From positions 17,590-81,589 of the forward strand of contig JAEUHQ010000097.1 in NCBI GenBank assembly GCA_016794565.1: a DNA stretch of 64,000 bases, read 5' to 3'. Made by a program: the position numbers and the translations under genes. The stretch comes from Planctomycetota bacterium. Lineage in GTDB: Bacteria > Planctomycetota > UBA1135 > UBA2386. This document shows, in pieces, positions 44,963 to 54,077 of the stretch. The notes under the pieces were generated by a model. The model did no database searches, was not told the origin of the DNA, and was given only the letters and a program-made list of their open reading frames with translations. Each line of letters begins with the position of its first letter. Within the stretch, counting starts at the first letter, position 1.

Positions 44963-46506
44963 GGGATGTTGCCGTGCTTCTTCGGCGGGTTCGTGTCGCG
45001 CTTGCTGCGGAGCAGTTCGAGCGCCTGGATCAGGACGGGCCGGGTGCGGTGCGGCTCGATGACGTCGTCGATGAAGCCGCGCGCCGCCGCCTGGTAGGGG
45101 TTCGCGAACTTCGCCTTGTAGTCGGCGACGAGCCGCTTCTCCTCGGCCTTCGGATCCTTCGCGGACTGGATCTCGCGGCGGAACACGATCTTCGCCGCGC
45201 CGTCCGCGCCCATCACCGCGATCTCGGCGCTCGGCCACGCGACGTTGAAGTCGGAGCGGATGTGCTTGCTGCTCATGACCGTGTAAGCGCCGCCGTACGA
45301 CTTTCGCGTGATCACGGTCAGCTTCGGCACGGTCGCTTCGCAGTACGCGTAGAGCAGCTTCGCTCCGTGCGTGATGATGCCGCCCCACTCCTGGTCCTTG
45401 CCGGGCAGGAAGCCGGGCACGTCCTCGAACGTGACGAGCGGGATGTTGAACGAGTCGCAGAAGCGGATGAAGCGCGCACCCTTCAGGCTCGCCTTGATGT
45501 CGAGCACGCCGGCGAGGTGGTTCGGCTGGTTGCAGACGACGCCGACGACGCGCCCGCCGAGGCGCGCGAAACCGACGACGATGTTCTTCGCGAAGCGCCC
45601 GTGCACTTCGAAGAACTTGCCGTGGTCGACGACCTTCTTCACCACGTTGCGGATGTCGTAGGGCTGATCGCTCGACGCCGGCACGATCGAGTCGAGCGCC
45701 TCGTCCATGCGGTTCGGATCGTCGTCCGTCGCCCGGAACGGCGGGTCCTCACCGTTGTTGAGCGGCAGGTACGAGAGCAGCTCGCGCATCTGCACGAGGC
45801 AGGTCGCGTCGTCCGGCGCAGTCAGGTGGGCGACACCGGAGACTTCGCTGTGCACACGCGCGCCGCCGAGCTCTTCGCTCGTCGTGTCCTCGTGCGTGAC
45901 GGTCTTCACCACGTCCGGGCCCGTGATGTGCATGAAGCTCGTGCCCTCGACCATCAGGATGAAGTCCGTGATGGCGGGCGAATACACGGCGCCGCCGGCG
46001 CACGGCCCCATGATCGCGCTGATCTGCGGAACGACGCCGCTCGCGAGCGTGTTGCGCAGGAAGATGTCGGCGTAGCCGCCGAGCGACATCACGCCTTCCT
46101 GGATGCGCGCGCCGCCGGAGTCGGACAGGCCGAGCATCGGCACGCCGAGCTTCACGGCCATGTCCATCACCTTGCAGATCTTCGCTGCGTGAGTCTCCGA
46201 CAGGCTGCCGCCGAAGACGGTGAAGTCCTGCGCGTAGAGACACACCGGCCGGCCGTCGACGCGCGCGGTGCCGGTGACGACGCCGTCGCCGAGGATCTGG
46301 TTCTTGTCCGAATCCATGCCGAAGTCGCGGCACCGGTGCGTCACGAACCGGTCGACTTCGACGAACGTGCCCGGATCGACGAGCAGGTCGATGCGCTCGC
46401 GCGCGGTCAGCTTGCCCTTCTCGTGCTGCGCGTCGACGCGGTCCTTGCCGCCGCCGGCGAGCGAGCGTTCGCGCAGGTCCTGGAGCTTGCGAAGCGCGTC
46501 AGTCAT
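44956..46506 (-). CDS. Acyl-CoA (propionyl-CoA) carboxylase carboxyltransferase subunit
   Basis: 516 aa, the size of PccB/MmdA proteins. N- and C-terminal crotonase-like carboxyltransferase domains: [71 protein letters not shown], then [38 protein letters not shown] and [16 protein letters not shown]. Moves the carboxyl group from biotin to propionyl-CoA (or reverse). The start overlaps the epimerase stop by 8 nt, a strong link to methylmalonyl-CoA. The biotin subunits are probably those at 39.9-41.9 kb. Confidence 0.94.
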   Translation of the reverse strand: MTDALRKLQDLRERSLAGGGKDRVDAQHEKGKLTARERIDLLVDPGTFVEVDRFVTHRCRDFGMDSDKNQILGDGVVTGTARVDGRPVCLYAQDFTVFGGSLSETHAAKICKVMDMAVKLGVPMLGLSDSGGARIQEGVMSLGGYADIFLRNTLASGVVPQISAIMGPCAGGAVYSPAITDFILMVEGTSFMHITGPDVVKTVTHEDTTSEELGGARVHSEVSGVAHLTAPDDATCLVQMRELLSYLPLNNGEDPPFRATDDDPNRMDEALDSIVPASSDQPYDIRNVVKKVVDHGKFFEVHGRFAKNIVVGFARLGGRVVGVVCNQPNHLAGVLDIKASLKGARFIRFCDSFNIPLVTFEDVPGFLPGKDQEWGGIITHGAKLLYAYCEATVPKLTVITRKSYGGAYTVMSSKHIRSDFNVAWPSAEIAVMGADGAAKIVFRREIQSAKDPKAEEKRLVADYKAKFANPYQAAARGFIDDVIEPHRTRPVLIQALELLRSKRDTNPPKKHGNIPL

Positions 46507-46924
46507 GGTGGGGATCCTCCACGAGTTCGGCCAGCACACCGCCGAGGTGCTTCGGGTGGACGAACGCGACCTTGCAGTCGTGCGCGCCGTTGTTGGGCAC
46601 CTTGTTGAGCATCGGCGCACCTGCCTTGGCCATCGCGTCGATCTTCTTCTGGCAGTTCGAGACCTGGAACGCGAGGTGATGGATGCCCGGCCCGCGCTTG
46701 TCGAGGAACGCGACCACCGGCGAATCGGGTGACATCGGTTCGATCAGTTCGATCCGGGTGGTGCCGGCCATCAGCACCGCGACGCGGACTTTCTCGTCGG
46801 GCACGTCGTCCAGCGATTTCAGCACGAGACCGAAACCGTCGGTCCAGCGCGGCAGCGATTCCGCGATCGAGCGGACAGCGATGCCGATGTGGTGAAGGCC
46901 CTCGATGGGCGGCTCGGATGACAT
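46499..46924 (-). CDS. mce: Methylmalonyl-CoA epimerase
   Basis: 141 aa VOC-fold protein. Metal ligands expected in [10 protein letters not shown] (residue 11-12), [11 protein letters not shown] and the C-terminal AELVED; the [20 protein letters not shown] stretch is characteristic. Interconverts (S)- and (R)-methylmalonyl-CoA. It is upstream of and overlaps the carboxyltransferase gene, so the pair links propionate catabolism or synthesis to succinyl-CoA. The mutase is not in this window. Confidence 0.93.
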   Translation of the reverse strand: MSSEPPIEGLHHIGIAVRSIAESLPRWTDGFGLVLKSLDDVPDEKVRVAVLMAGTTRIELIEPMSPDSPVVAFLDKRGPGIHHLAFQVSNCQKKIDAMAKAGAPMLNKVPNNGAHDCKVAFVHPKHLGGVLAELVEDPHHD

Positions 46925-47019
46925 GCAGTGTCGACGTGGTTCTGGAGAAGCGGCGCGGCATGCTAACGAAGCGGTCGCGCCGCCGCAGCATCCCTGGCGA
47001 CGAACCGAACCGTTCCGCC

Positions 47020-47859
47020 GTGCCCGAACTGCCCGAAGTCGAAACCGTGCGCTCCGGCGCCGAACCGCTGCTGCGCGGGCGCCGTCTCGTGGCGGTCGAA
47101 CTGCGCCGACCGGACCTGCGGTGGCCGATCCCGGTCGACGCGGTGCACGCGCTGGTCGGTCGCCGATGCACCGCCATCGCACGTCGCTCGAAGTACCTGC
47201 TCCTGCACTTCGACGGCGCAGATCGCCCCGTGGCGATCGTGCACCTCGGCATGACGGGACGCATGCTCGTCGAAGCCACGACGGTTCGGGCACCGCGTCC
47301 CGAGTATCGGACACACGAACACTGGCGCATGGACTTCGGCGATCGCCTCGTGCGCTTCGTCGATCCGCGGCGCTTCGGCGCCCTCGACGTCGCGAGCGGC
47401 GCGGCGCTCGGATCGCATCCGCGTCTCGCCGGCCTCGGGCGCGAACCGCTCGAACCCGGATTCGACGGCGCATTCCTCTTCGCTGTGAGCCGCCGGCGCA
47501 AGACCGCAGTGAAGGCGCTGCTGATGGACGGCGGCGTGCTCGTCGGCGTCGGCAACATCTACGCGAGCGAAGCCTGCTGGCGTGCACGCGTGCGCCCGCG
47601 CCGCGCGGCCGGATCGCTGACGCGCGCGGAGTGCGACGCACTCGCGACCGCGATCCGCACGGTCCTGCAAGCCGCGATCGCCGCCGGCGGCACGTCGTTC
47701 CGCGACTACGTCGGGGTCGCCGAAGACGCGGGGTTCTTCGCGCGCGAGCTCTCCGTGTACGAACGCGAGGGCCAAGCGTGCAGGCGATGCGGCGGGATCG
47801 TCCGACGTACCACCGACGGCGGCCGCAGCACCTACTGGTGCGCGGGCTGCCAGCGATGA
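47020..47859 (+). CDS. mutM: Formamidopyrimidine-DNA glycosylase
   Basis: 279 aa. The GTG at 47020 is fixed by biochemistry: after Met removal the catalytic N-terminal Pro must lead PELPEVETV, with Glu3 beside it. Helix-two-turn-helix region KTAVKALLMDGGVLVGVGNIY with ASEAC follows, and the C-terminal zinc finger is CRRCGG...YWCAGC. Removes 8-oxoguanine and cuts the strand by beta/delta elimination. Divergent from mce. Confidence 0.96.
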   Translation: MPELPEVETVRSGAEPLLRGRRLVAVELRRPDLRWPIPVDAVHALVGRRCTAIARRSKYLLLHFDGADRPVAIVHLGMTGRMLVEATTVRAPRPEYRTHEHWRMDFGDRLVRFVDPRRFGALDVASGAALGSHPRLAGLGREPLEPGFDGAFLFAVSRRRKTAVKALLMDGGVLVGVGNIYASEACWRARVRPRRAAGSLTRAECDALATAIRTVLQAAIAAGGTSFRDYVGVAEDAGFFARELSVYEREGQACRRCGGIVRRTTDGGRSTYWCAGCQR

Positions 47860-47872
47860 CGCGGAGCCAGCG

Positions 47873-48955
47873 TCACGTGTCGAAGTGGATCAACCACAGG
47901 AGCCGCACGTCGGTCTCGTCCGGCGTCGTTTCGACGCGGATCAGGCCGAGCAGCGCGTGGAAGACGTTGCGCGTCCGGGTCGCTCGCGTCGACGTGTCGG
48001 CCAGGTACTCGTTCCGGTTCGCGACGACGAGCCCGAGCGGACCGACCGTCCACACGTCCTTCCGCACGCCGTTCCGGAGCCGGAAGACGAACGGGATCCA
48101 CACGTTCGACTCGCCGCTGTAGTCGTACGGTTCGAGCGTCGCCTCGTACGCCTCGCCGCGCCGGCGCACGCGCCAGTCGATCGGCTCTCCGCGTTCGCCC
48201 CGTTGCGCCACGAGGCGCGTCAGATCGGCGACCGGTGGTACCGGGCCGCCGTCGACCGCCTCGATCACGTCGCCCGCCCGGAAGCCGGCGATCCAGGCCG
48301 GCGAACCTGCGACCACCGCGGTCACGACGACCGCGTTGCGGCCATCGCCCCAGATGCGGCGGCACCACTCGGTCGGGACGCCGCGCAAGTGCACACCGGC
48401 GTACGGCCGCTGCGGCTGCACGCCGGATTCGAGCGGAACGAACTCCTCGTGCCGCTCCCTCTCCCGCCGCACGTCGACGGTGACCTGCAGCTCCCGCTCG
48501 GTCTGGCCGCGCAGCACGCGAACAGTGACGACCTGGTCCCGACCGAGCCCCTCTTCGATCTGCGCGAGCTGCTTTCCGTACACGGTCTCCTTGGCCCCGA
48601 CCGCCAACAACACATCGCCGGCTTCGACTCCCGCCCGGGCGGCCCCCGAGTCGGGCGCGACGAGCGACACGAGGAGCCCTGAGAACGGCTGCACACCTCG
48701 GTTCTGCGCGCGTCCGTGGTCGAGTTCGATCACGCGGAGACCGAGCGACGGTCGGTCGCGCCCGGACTCGCTCTCGACGCGCAGACGGCAGTCCCCGGTC
48801 GCCGCCGAGAAGTCGAGCGCGACGGTCTCACGGTCACCGTTGGCCGCTGTTCGGGAGACCAGTTCGTAGTCGACGCCGCCGATCGGCTCGTCGGCCTCCT
48901 CGTAGGTGACGCAGGCGGGGAGCAGCAGCAGGATCGTGAGGAACGAGGACTTCAT
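47873..48955 (-). CDS. Lipoprotein with two PDZ domains
   Basis: 360 aa from ATG 48955 (ATG 48973 is the alternative). Lipobox LLLPAC at Cys15. After a beta-rich stretch, PDZ1 (about 85-150: GAARAGVEAGDVLLAVG) and PDZ2 (about 205-260: GSPAWIAGFRAGDVIEAVD) follow; no protease triad is present. The C-terminal about 80 residues (GVRKDVWTVGPLGLVVANRN) are unassigned. PDZ-only lipoproteins usually bind C-termini of envelope proteins. Downstream of the MFS/binding-protein pair by 100 bp. Confidence 0.82.
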   Translation of the reverse strand: MKSSFLTILLLLPACVTYEEADEPIGGVDYELVSRTAANGDRETVALDFSAATGDCRLRVESESGRDRPSLGLRVIELDHGRAQNRGVQPFSGLLVSLVAPDSGAARAGVEAGDVLLAVGAKETVYGKQLAQIEEGLGRDQVVTVRVLRGQTERELQVTVDVRRERERHEEFVPLESGVQPQRPYAGVHLRGVPTEWCRRIWGDGRNAVVVTAVVAGSPAWIAGFRAGDVIEAVDGGPVPPVADLTRLVAQRGERGEPIDWRVRRRGEAYEATLEPYDYSGESNVWIPFVFRLRNGVRKDVWTVGPLGLVVANRNEYLADTSTRATRTRNVFHALLGLIRVETTPDETDVRLLWLIHFDT

Positions 48956-49055
48956 CGGAGTGCGGTGGTTCATGCAGAAAGCGCCGCGAAGCGCCGTCCA
49001 GCGGCCGCGCGTGGCCGGAGCGGGCGCTGGACTGTCGCGGAACTTCTCCAGCGGC

Positions 49056-50045
49056 TCAACCGCGTTCGGCCGGCGCACGACGCAACGTGCGCCAGGCGAC
49101 GAACGCGACGACGAGGAACAACACTGCGAACACCGCATCGAGCCAGTCGGCGATCCGCTCCACCGACCGCCCACGACCGCGCACTTCCGCATCGAAGCGA
49201 CGCCACCAGGCCACGGCATTCCCGGGGTCGATCGCACCCGCCGCGCCGTCCGCGACGGCGAATCCGGCGGCCGCCGCGAGCGAACGCCGCGCCGTGTCCG
49301 CGTCGAGCCGCCGGAACACGCCACGCGCCGCCGGCGGGGCTCCTGCGAGCAACCCCGATCCGTAGGCAGCCTGCACGCCGCACCGCACGGGGATCGTGCG
49401 CAGCGACGCCCGTCCTTGCGCGGACGGGCCGGTGAACCAGTTCGCGGGCCCGACCGCCGCGGCGAACGACCCGCCGCGCAGGCCCTCGAGCACTTCGTCG
49501 ACCGAGGTGACGAGGCGACCGGCGCGCGCATCGAGCGTGGTCCAGATCGCGATCCCGTGGTCCTCGGAACCGCCGCGCCGCAGCGCCTCGCGGAACGCAC
49601 AGAGCCACGGCCCGCCGTCGACTTCGGGCGCGGCGAGGCCGAGGCGATCGTGCAGTTCGGGGCGCAGCGCGAGTTCGTCCCAAGCGATGTCCGCGCCTCC
49701 GACGACGAACCCGGAGTCCGCGCACGCGAGCACCACCGGCACGGTGAACGGCACCACGAACGACAGCGCCTCGCCGTCGAGCGGAGCGAGTCGATCGGCG
49801 GCCGCGAGCCGCGCCAGCGTCCATTCGTCCTGGAGCAGGAGAACGTGCACGGCCTCGCCCGACAGGGACGCCGCCATCGTTCCGGTCGCAACCACCACCG
49901 CGTCGTCACCGGCGATGCCGTCGATCACTTCGGCGACTCGCGACGCGAACACCGCGGGCACGCCGACCGCGATCCGCTGCGCCACGGCGGGCGCCGCGAC
50001 CGCCAGCCACGCCGTCGTCGCGACCACTCCGCAGCGGGTCGTCAC
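49056..50045 (-). CDS. Periplasmic solute-binding-like protein with C-terminal membrane anchor
   Basis: 329 aa from GTG 50045. Signal peptide AWLAVAAPAVAQ. Residues of about 24-285 resemble a type II periplasmic binding protein (FVVPFTVPVVLACADSGF; DELALRPELHDRLGLAAPEV; AVGPANWFTG), like ABC iron/molybdate-type receptors. One C-terminal helix (WLDAVFAVLFLVVAFVAWRT) with a basic tail tethers it to the inner membrane. The start overlaps the MFS transporter stop by 4 nt. Ligand unknown; a working ABC permease is not adjacent. Confidence 0.7.
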   Translation of the reverse strand: MTTRCGVVATTAWLAVAAPAVAQRIAVGVPAVFASRVAEVIDGIAGDDAVVVATGTMAASLSGEAVHVLLLQDEWTLARLAAADRLAPLDGEALSFVVPFTVPVVLACADSGFVVGGADIAWDELALRPELHDRLGLAAPEVDGGPWLCAFREALRRGGSEDHGIAIWTTLDARAGRLVTSVDEVLEGLRGGSFAAAVGPANWFTGPSAQGRASLRTIPVRCGVQAAYGSGLLAGAPPAARGVFRRLDADTARRSLAAAAGFAVADGAAGAIDPGNAVAWWRRFDAEVRGRGRSVERIADWLDAVFAVLFLVVAFVAWRTLRRAPAERG

Positions 50046-51223
50046 CGGACCTCCCGGACGCCGAAGCGGATCGCGGCGTAGGACACGAACTGGCACACCG
50101 CGGCGAGGATCAGCACGCCACGGAACCCGTACTCGCGCGACACCGGGGACGCAGCCGCCGCGAACGCGACGACGCCGACCTGCATCGCGGCGCCGCGGAG
50201 CCCCATCAGCGCCGCGAGGTCCTGCGTCGAGGCGAGGCCGGACACGAGCGCCTGCAAGGGACCCGTTCGGGCAGCAGCGGTCACCGCGAGCAGCGAGCCG
50301 ACGACCAGCAGCAGCGTGGGCGCGGGCTCCTTCGCGAGCACGCCGAAGCACCCGACGAGCACGACCGAAGTGACGAGCACGAAGTTGCGCTTGCCGACGC
50401 GATCCGCCAGGCGGCCGAACGCGGCGCTGCCGACCACGGACGCGAAGCCGAGGCCGACCCACACCCAGATCTGCCGTTCCTTCGGCACGACTCCGGTCTC
50501 GTCGAGCCAGCTCGTCGCGAGCTGCACGCTCGTGAAGAACGACCCCGTGTGCAACATCGTCGCGAACAGCCCGGCGCGCACGGGGCCATCGCGCAACAAG
50601 GCGATCATGGAGCCGGTCCCCTCGCCGACCGCCGAGGACGGCACGGCGCGCAGCGCCCAGAAGCAGCCGAGCGCCGCGACGGCCGCCTGGACGACGAAGA
50701 TCGCCGGCCAGACTCCGGCGTTCGCGAACGCCACGGACAGCGGCATCCCGGCCGCGATCGCGAGGAACATGCCAGCGGTGAACCGACCCATCGCGGCGCC
50801 GCGACGCCCGTACGGCACCACTTCGGCGACGAGGGCGGATGCCGCCGCGTACGCGATGCCCACGGCGACACCCGCCGCACAGCGCAGCGCGAGGAACGGC
50901 CAGAACGAGCGTGCGGCCAGGTGCGCGACGCTGAAGAGCACGAACGCGACGAGCCCGGCGACGAGTGCCCCCCGTCGCCCGCGCCGCACCGACACCGGCC
51001 CCGCGAGGATCGCGCCGATCGCCGAGCCGAGTGCCGCGGCCGCGACGAGCCACGTGTCCTGTCCGTCCGCGAGCACCAGTTCGCGCCGCACGAACGGCAG
51101 GAGCGCGCCGAGCACGTTCGTGTTGAGGTTCAACGCGAAGGCCGCGAGTGCGAGGCTGGCGACGGCGATCCGCTCGCGTGCGTTCGGGCCCGCTGTGGGC
51201 GCCGTGGTTCCGGAGTCGACCAA
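50042..51223 (-). CDS. Major facilitator superfamily transporter
   Basis: 393 aa from TTG 51223, the first start after which a normal cytosolic tail leads into helix 1 (IAVASLALAAFALNLNTNV). Twelve hydrophobic segments with the MFS loop AGPVSVRRGRRGALVAGL between helices 2 and 3 and the equivalent FGRLADRVGKRNFVLV in the second half. Substrate unknown. Coupled to the anchored binding protein (GTGA). No RBS stands out, so the start is the weakest part of this call. Confidence 0.85.
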   Translation of the reverse strand: MVDSGTTAPTAGPNARERIAVASLALAAFALNLNTNVLGALLPFVRRELVLADGQDTWLVAAAALGSAIGAILAGPVSVRRGRRGALVAGLVAFVLFSVAHLAARSFWPFLALRCAAGVAVGIAYAAASALVAEVVPYGRRGAAMGRFTAGMFLAIAAGMPLSVAFANAGVWPAIFVVQAAVAALGCFWALRAVPSSAVGEGTGSMIALLRDGPVRAGLFATMLHTGSFFTSVQLATSWLDETGVVPKERQIWVWVGLGFASVVGSAAFGRLADRVGKRNFVLVTSVVLVGCFGVLAKEPAPTLLLVVGSLLAVTAAARTGPLQALVSGLASTQDLAALMGLRGAAMQVGVVAFAAAASPVSREYGFRGVLILAAVCQFVSYAAIRFGVREVR

Positions 51224-51368
51224 GGGGCCGACATCATGAGGCGATGCGTGCGCGAAGTCCCGATGCGCGGGGACGTTTCCCCCCGCGCCCGCGACGCACG
51301 GGTGCAGCGCGCGGTGCGGCGGGTAGAGTCCTGCTCCTCGTGACTCGTCCGCTGCTGGAGCTCTCTGC

Positions 51369-52706
51369 TTGAAGATCGCCATCCTCGGCGGCGGCATCTC
51401 CGGTGTCGCCCTCGCCCGCATGCTCGCTGCCGACGGCCACCGCGTCGTGGTGATCGAGAAGGCCGAACGCGCCGGCGGTCTGTGCAAGAGCCGGAACTAC
51501 GGCGAGTTCACCTTCGACGAAGCGGGCGGGCACATCGTCTTCTCGAAGGACAAGCGGGTGCTCGACTGGCAGCTCGCGCGCTGCGGCGGCGAAGCGGGCA
51601 CGGTGCGAACGGTCCGCAACACGAAGATCCGCTGGCACGACCGCTGGGTGCCCTACCCGTTCGAGAACGGCGTCGGCCACCTGACGAAGGACGCGATCGT
51701 CGACTGCATGGCCGGCTACGTGGAGGCCTACGCGTCACGGCGGGCCGGAGCGCCGTGCCCGCCGAACTTCGGCGACTGGATCCGGTGGCGCATGGGCGAC
51801 GGCTTCGCGCGCCACTTCATGGTTCCGTACAACGAGAAGATCTGGAAGTGCGATCTGCGCACGATGGCGAGCGACTGGGTCGCCGGGCGAGTACCCGAAG
51901 CGCCGATCGAGGACATCGTGAAGTCGGCGATCGGCATCGAGACCGAGGGCTACAGTCACCAGTCGGTCTTCTGGTTCCCGAAGCACGGCGGCTTCGAAGC
52001 GATGGTGCGCGGCACGGTCGAGGGCGGCGGCTTCGACCTGCATTGCGGCGTCGCGGTGACCTCGGTCGAGAAACACGGCTCGAGCTACCGGGTGAACGGC
52101 GAATCGTTCGACCTCGTCGTCAACACCGTGCCGCTGCCGCAGATCGAACCGGCGATCGCGGAGATCCCCGCCGACGTCCGCGCCGACATCCGCGCGCTGC
52201 GCCCCATCTCGCTGGTCAACCTGATGATCGGCGTGAAGCTCGACGAACCGCTGCCGCCGATCAGCTGGGCCTACCTGCCCTTCCCCGAGCAGGGGCCGAC
52301 GAACCGCGTGACGTGGTTCAGCAACTACTCGCCGTACAACGCTCCCGCGGGGCACGGCTCGTTCCTCGCCGAAGTGACGCACCGCGGCGAACTGCGGCCG
52401 GACGCGGCGTGGATGCGCGGCGTGGTCGCCGCACTCGGTCGCGCAGGCATCCTCGATCCCGATCGGGTCGTGCTCTCGGAGTGGTGCAACAACGAGTACG
52501 CCTACATCCACCAGGACCTCGAGTTCGCCTCGCGCATCGGCCGGGTGCGCCGCTGGTTCGACGCGAGCGGTTACCTCACGTTCGGCAGGTTCGGTCGCTA
52601 CGAGTACCACAACAGCGACCAGTGCGTCGCGCGCGCGATGGAAGTGCATGCGCACATCCGCCGAGTCGCCGCGAGCGGTACGCCGGAGTCGCTGGTCCTT
52701 CGCTGA
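51369..52706 (+). CDS. FAD-dependent oxidoreductase, UDP-galactopyranose mutase / protoporphyrinogen oxidase-like
   Basis: 445 aa from TTG 51369. FAD motif KIAILGGGISGVALARMLAA and VIEKAERAGGLCKS. Further motifs HIVFSKDKRVLDW, VPYPFENGVGHL and FMVPYNEKIWKCDLRTM are typical of UGM-like nucleotide-sugar or carotenoid/protoporphyrinogen family flavoproteins found in cell-surface polysaccharide loci. Substrate not readable. Followed by an apparently non-coding 567-bp stretch. Confidence 0.85.
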   Translation: MKIAILGGGISGVALARMLAADGHRVVVIEKAERAGGLCKSRNYGEFTFDEAGGHIVFSKDKRVLDWQLARCGGEAGTVRTVRNTKIRWHDRWVPYPFENGVGHLTKDAIVDCMAGYVEAYASRRAGAPCPPNFGDWIRWRMGDGFARHFMVPYNEKIWKCDLRTMASDWVAGRVPEAPIEDIVKSAIGIETEGYSHQSVFWFPKHGGFEAMVRGTVEGGGFDLHCGVAVTSVEKHGSSYRVNGESFDLVVNTVPLPQIEPAIAEIPADVRADIRALRPISLVNLMIGVKLDEPLPPISWAYLPFPEQGPTNRVTWFSNYSPYNAPAGHGSFLAEVTHRGELRPDAAWMRGVVAALGRAGILDPDRVVLSEWCNNEYAYIHQDLEFASRIGRVRRWFDASGYLTFGRFGRYEYHNSDQCVARAMEVHAHIRRVAASGTPESLVLR

Positions 52707-53273
52707 TCGCGCGTTTTCTGCGTTCGCAACGGAACCTGCGCCTGCACCGCGCGCGTCTGACCCGACGTTCCGCGAGGTCCATGCCCCTTGCGGAGCTCTT
52801 CCTGTCCCCAAGGTCTCCCGAGTCGAGTCTTCGGACGCCGAAGCGGCACCGCGAATCAGAGGGGTCTGTTCTCGGGCGCAAGCCCATGGTGCAGTCGGCC
52901 AGTCAGCGAGTTGGTCGACACGTTTCGTGCTCGACCGGTGCCTTGGGGGCAGGAGCACTTTCCTCGGGAAAGTCGGACGCCGGCGCCGCGCGGCTGTCTT
53001 CCGTGCGCGCGACTCCGTCGCAGAGCCCACCCTGCGACGACGTGTTACCGGCGTCCCGGCGAAGCTAGTCTGCCGCGATCGCGGTGGCTCGGCGCTGCGG
53101 TCCTCCCGACCGACCACGGTCGGGATCCCCGCCCGAGCTGCGCAGCTCCACCGGGTTGCGCCTTTCCTTCTGCCGGACCACGCGGTTTGATCCGGTCCAC
53201 CGAACACCACACGGCCGTCGCGGTCCACCACCCGCGGCGACCGACCACAGCAACGGCGCACCGGGAGAGCACC
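52707..53273. other. Intergenic region without a supported gene
   Basis: 567 bp between the flavoprotein and the small cupin gene. ORFs here lack any recognisable protein character. Visible structure: hairpin ACTTTCC-tcg-GGAAAGT at 52957-52973 and TCCCGACCG-acca-CGGTCGGGA at 53104-53125. It may hold a promoter, an untranslated leader or a small RNA, but no known RNA family (SRP RNA, tmRNA, RNase P, 6S) was recognised. A GGGAGA site precedes GTG 53274. Confidence 0.5.
53104..53125. other. Perfect 9-bp hairpin in the orphan intergenic region
   Basis: TCCCGACCG, loop ACCA, CGGTCGGGA. No T-run is next to it, so a terminator is less likely than a structured RNA element or an operator. Confidence 0.45.
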
Positions 53274-53570
53274 GTGCAACGAACGAGGATCGACAAGGAT
53301 GACATCCGCGCCGACTGGGCCGCGCAGGGGTTCTCGTGCGAAGTGTGGGTCGATCCACCCGGCCAGGTGTGGCACGACTTCCTGCACGACGTCGACGAGA
53401 TCGTGTTCCTGCTCGAAGGCGACTGCCAGATCGAACTGGGCGATCGGACGATCCGGATGACCGCCGGTGACGAGTTGCGCATCCCTGCCAGCACGCGACA
53501 CACGGTGCGCAACTGCGGCGAAGGCCCGGCGCGCTGGCTGCACGGCTACCGCGTACCCGCCGCGGAGTGA
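53274..53570 (+). CDS. Small cupin-domain protein
   Basis: 98 aa from GTG 53274, with a good ribosome binding site (GGGAGA 7 nt upstream). Cupin motifs: VWHDFLHDVDEIVFLLEGDC with likely metal ligands His/Glu, and RIPASTRHTVRN with the C-terminal His. The role of such stand-alone cupins varies from enzymes to ligand sensors. Converges on the PTPS-like gene (6-bp gap). Confidence 0.82.
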   Translation: MQRTRIDKDDIRADWAAQGFSCEVWVDPPGQVWHDFLHDVDEIVFLLEGDCQIELGDRTIRMTAGDELRIPASTRHTVRNCGEGPARWLHGYRVPAAE

Positions 53571-53576
53571 CGCAGA

Positions 53577-54077
53577 CTACTCGCTGAGCGCCCACACGCC
53601 GCGCTGCCCCGGCGTCTCCTCGACGCCGATCGACAGTCGCCGCACCACGAGCCCGGGCCACGCGTGCCGCATGCGTTCGCGCAGCGTCCGCCCGAACCAC
53701 GCGGCGAGGTTCTCGGCGCTCGTGTTGCCGATCGGCAGGACGACCACCTCGTCGGCCGGCACGAGGTAGCGGCGCTCGCGGTAACGGATCTCGAGGTGCT
53801 CGCCGTCGCGCGTCACCGTGAGCACCGGGTGCCGGCCCGGGATCAGCAGGTGCTCGTCGAGTTCGTCGCAGATGGCGCGCACCATCGGCTTGATCTCCTG
53901 GAAGTTCACGACGAGCCCGTGGGCGTCGAGGTCGGTGTGGAGGTCGACGTAGACCCGGTAGTTGTGGCCGTGCAGGCGCTCCGCCGAGCCGTCGGGGAAG
54001 ATCAGGAAGTGCGCGGCACTGAACTTCAGGTAGTCCTTGTCGATCTCGATCGACCAGGCTTCTCTCGGGGCGGTCAT
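53577..54077 (-). CDS. 6-pyruvoyl-tetrahydropterin synthase family enzyme of the PTPS-III (ExxHGH) type
   Basis: 166 aa. T-fold protein with zinc ligands in FSAAHFLIF and LHGHNYRV. The catalytic Cys of QueD (CxxxHGH) is missing; the stretch reads AERLHGH, so Glu sits in the ExxHGH position that marks PTPS-III. Those enzymes make 6-hydroxymethyl-dihydropterin for folate and replace FolB, so a folate role is more likely than queuosine. VLPIGNTSAENLAAW and the late SIGVEETPG are conserved family parts. Its ATG overlaps that of the divergent cupin gene. Confidence 0.8.
   Translation of the reverse strand: MTAPREAWSIEIDKDYLKFSAAHFLIFPDGSAERLHGHNYRVYVDLHTDLDAHGLVVNFQEIKPMVRAICDELDEHLLIPGRHPVLTVTRDGEHLEIRYRERRYLVPADEVVVLPIGNTSAENLAAWFGRTLRERMRHAWPGLVVRRLSIGVEETPGQRGVWALSE

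Noticed and set aside
52707..53273. Search for SRP RNA, tmRNA, RNase P or 6S RNA in the longest gap
   Set aside because: None of the conserved cores was found on either strand.
53577..54077. QueD (queuosine) assignment
   Set aside because: The CxxxHGH Cys is absent; ExxHGH indicates PTPS-III.
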